Of a DNA stretch of 5,552 nt, positions 4,853 to 5,552 are shown piece by piece; the stretch's first letter is position 1, and every line of letters starts with the position of its first letter. The stretch spans positions 1 to 5,552 of the forward strand of contig CAIVXW010000371.1 in NCBI GenBank assembly GCA_903910005.1. The letters run 5' to 3'. Source of the stretch: an uncultured Methylococcaceae bacterium. GTDB taxonomy: Bacteria > Pseudomonadota > Gammaproteobacteria > Methylococcales > Methylococcaceae. The position numbers and the translations under genes are program-made. Below the pieces are notes generated by a model. The model was not told the DNA's origin and did not search any database. It saw nothing but the letters and a program-made list of their open reading frames with translations.

Positions 4853-5552
4853 AATACCCATGCTGAAATATCGAATATTGATCAATTCCGTGCCCAAGAG
4901 CGGTACCCATTTGCTGGCTCAGGCGGTGGCCATGTGCGGCTATCGCGAACACTTCGAACTGGATACGACCGCGACTCCCAGGTTTCTCAATTATAGGGAA
5001 GTGCGCGAGGCTCTGGAAGCGGAAGGGGCATCGGAACCGGGTGAGTCCACCGTCGACGTGGGGGCACTGGGATCCTGGCCGGTACCCTTACCGTGTTTGC
5101 GACGCTGGCTGGCGGCCATGCCCGAGGGGGGATATCTGCTTGGGCACGTGCCCTGGAACCCCCTGTTGCCGGAACTGCTGACCGGACTGGGCTACCGCTC
5201 CCTGTTCATCATGCGCGATCCGCGTGCGGTCGTGGTATCGCTGCTGGCCTTCATACTCAATCCGGGCACCATGCCGCAACGGCATTTCCTGGAAGCCGAT
5301 CTGCGTTCCCTGCCTGAGGCACATCGGCTGGATTTTTTGCTGGAGGGTGGGCCTGCACCCCAGGCAAGGATGACGATTCCACCCTTCGTCGAATGGTGCC
5401 GGGCAATGACGGGATGGCATGAAGCTCAGGCTTGCCCGTGCCTGCGTTACGAGAACCTGGTGGGAGAAGCCGGCGGAGGCACGGCGGAGGCCCAACGCCA
5501 GGCTCTGGAGCAACTGGCCGGGCATCTGGGCCTGCAACCGGATCAAATACCG
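4830..5552 (+). CDS. Second sulfotransferase-family protein, N-terminal part (3' truncated by window)
   Basis: The frame is open to the right edge, giving 241 residues without a stop. RILINSVPKSGTHLL carries the 5'-phosphosulfate loop PKSGTHLL (residues 22-29). GHVPW (H106) is at the position of a conserved, probably catalytic, histidine. FIMRDPRAVVVSL (R129, S137) is the 3'-phosphate-binding segment. CLRYENLV (about 204-211) matches the RYEDL motif of the family. The C-terminal PAPS loop lies beyond the window. It would transfer sulfate from PAPS to an unknown acceptor. It differs in motif style (PKSGTH against PRSGST) from the 410-aa sulfotransferase in this window, so it is not a recent duplicate. 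Start: ATG 4830 has GCAGG (4817-4821) 8 nt upstream. ATG 4860 lacks a clear Shine-Dalgarno but starts directly before the first strand of the fold (MLKYRILI) and would fit the promoter proposed at 4806-4834. The gene is divergent from the methyltransferase operon. Confidence 0.85.
   Translation, partial: MIYDPNTRIPMLKYRILINSVPKSGTHLLAQAVAMCGYREHFELDTTATPRFLNYREVREALEAEGASEPGESTVDVGALGSWPVPLPCLRRWLAAMPEGGYLLGHVPWNPLLPELLTGLGYRSLFIMRDPRAVVVSLLAFILNPGTMPQRHFLEADLRSLPEAHRLDFLLEGGPAPQARMTIPPFVEWCRAMTGWHEAQACPCLRYENLVGEAGGGTAEAQRQALEQLAGHLGLQPDQIP

Noticed and set aside
5088..5546. 152-codon minus-strand frame opposite the second sulfotransferase
   Set aside because: The plus-strand frame carries the PAPS motifs PKSGTHLL and RDPRAVVVS in order, whereas the minus frame shows no known domain.

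Overview
The window is a GC-rich (about 60% by eye) piece of bacterial chromosome with five protein genes. Two of them are cut by the window edges. The high-GC coding style and Shine-Dalgarno-type starts fit a proteobacterium, perhaps a gammaproteobacterium, but nothing here fixes the taxon. There are no rRNA or tRNA genes, CRISPR repeats or recognisable mobile elements.

Layout. (1) 2-757, plus strand: the C-terminal half of a thiamine-diphosphate (ThDP) enzyme of the acetolactate synthase / decarboxylase superfamily. (2) 758-1114: a convergent intergenic stretch with two inverted repeats and no recognisable gene. (3) 4626-1115, minus strand, in transcription order: two family-2 O-methyltransferase-like proteins (349 and 346 aa) that are clearly paralogous, then a 410-aa PAPS-dependent sulfotransferase-family protein. 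The second methyltransferase and the sulfotransferase are only 18 bp apart, so they are probably co-transcribed. The two methyltransferase genes are separated by 170 bp that hold a strong palindrome. (4) 4627-4829: a divergent intergenic region with a terminator-like hairpin plus T-tract in the leader of the first methyltransferase, a possible promoter and a possible 37-codon leader ORF facing right. (5) 4830-5552, plus strand: the N-terminal 241 residues of a second, different sulfotransferase-family protein that runs off the right edge.

Two sulfotransferases, two O-methyltransferase-fold proteins and a ThDP carboligase/decarboxylase-like enzyme side by side look like part of a specialised-metabolite or glycan-decoration locus, where a scaffold would be sulfated and methylated. 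This is an inference from family membership and neighbourhood. No substrate can be read from the sequence. The most notable point is that both methyltransferase homologues have eroded SAM-binding glycine motifs, the first one severely. They may therefore be repurposed, regulatory or heterodimeric proteins rather than a plain pair of methyltransferases.
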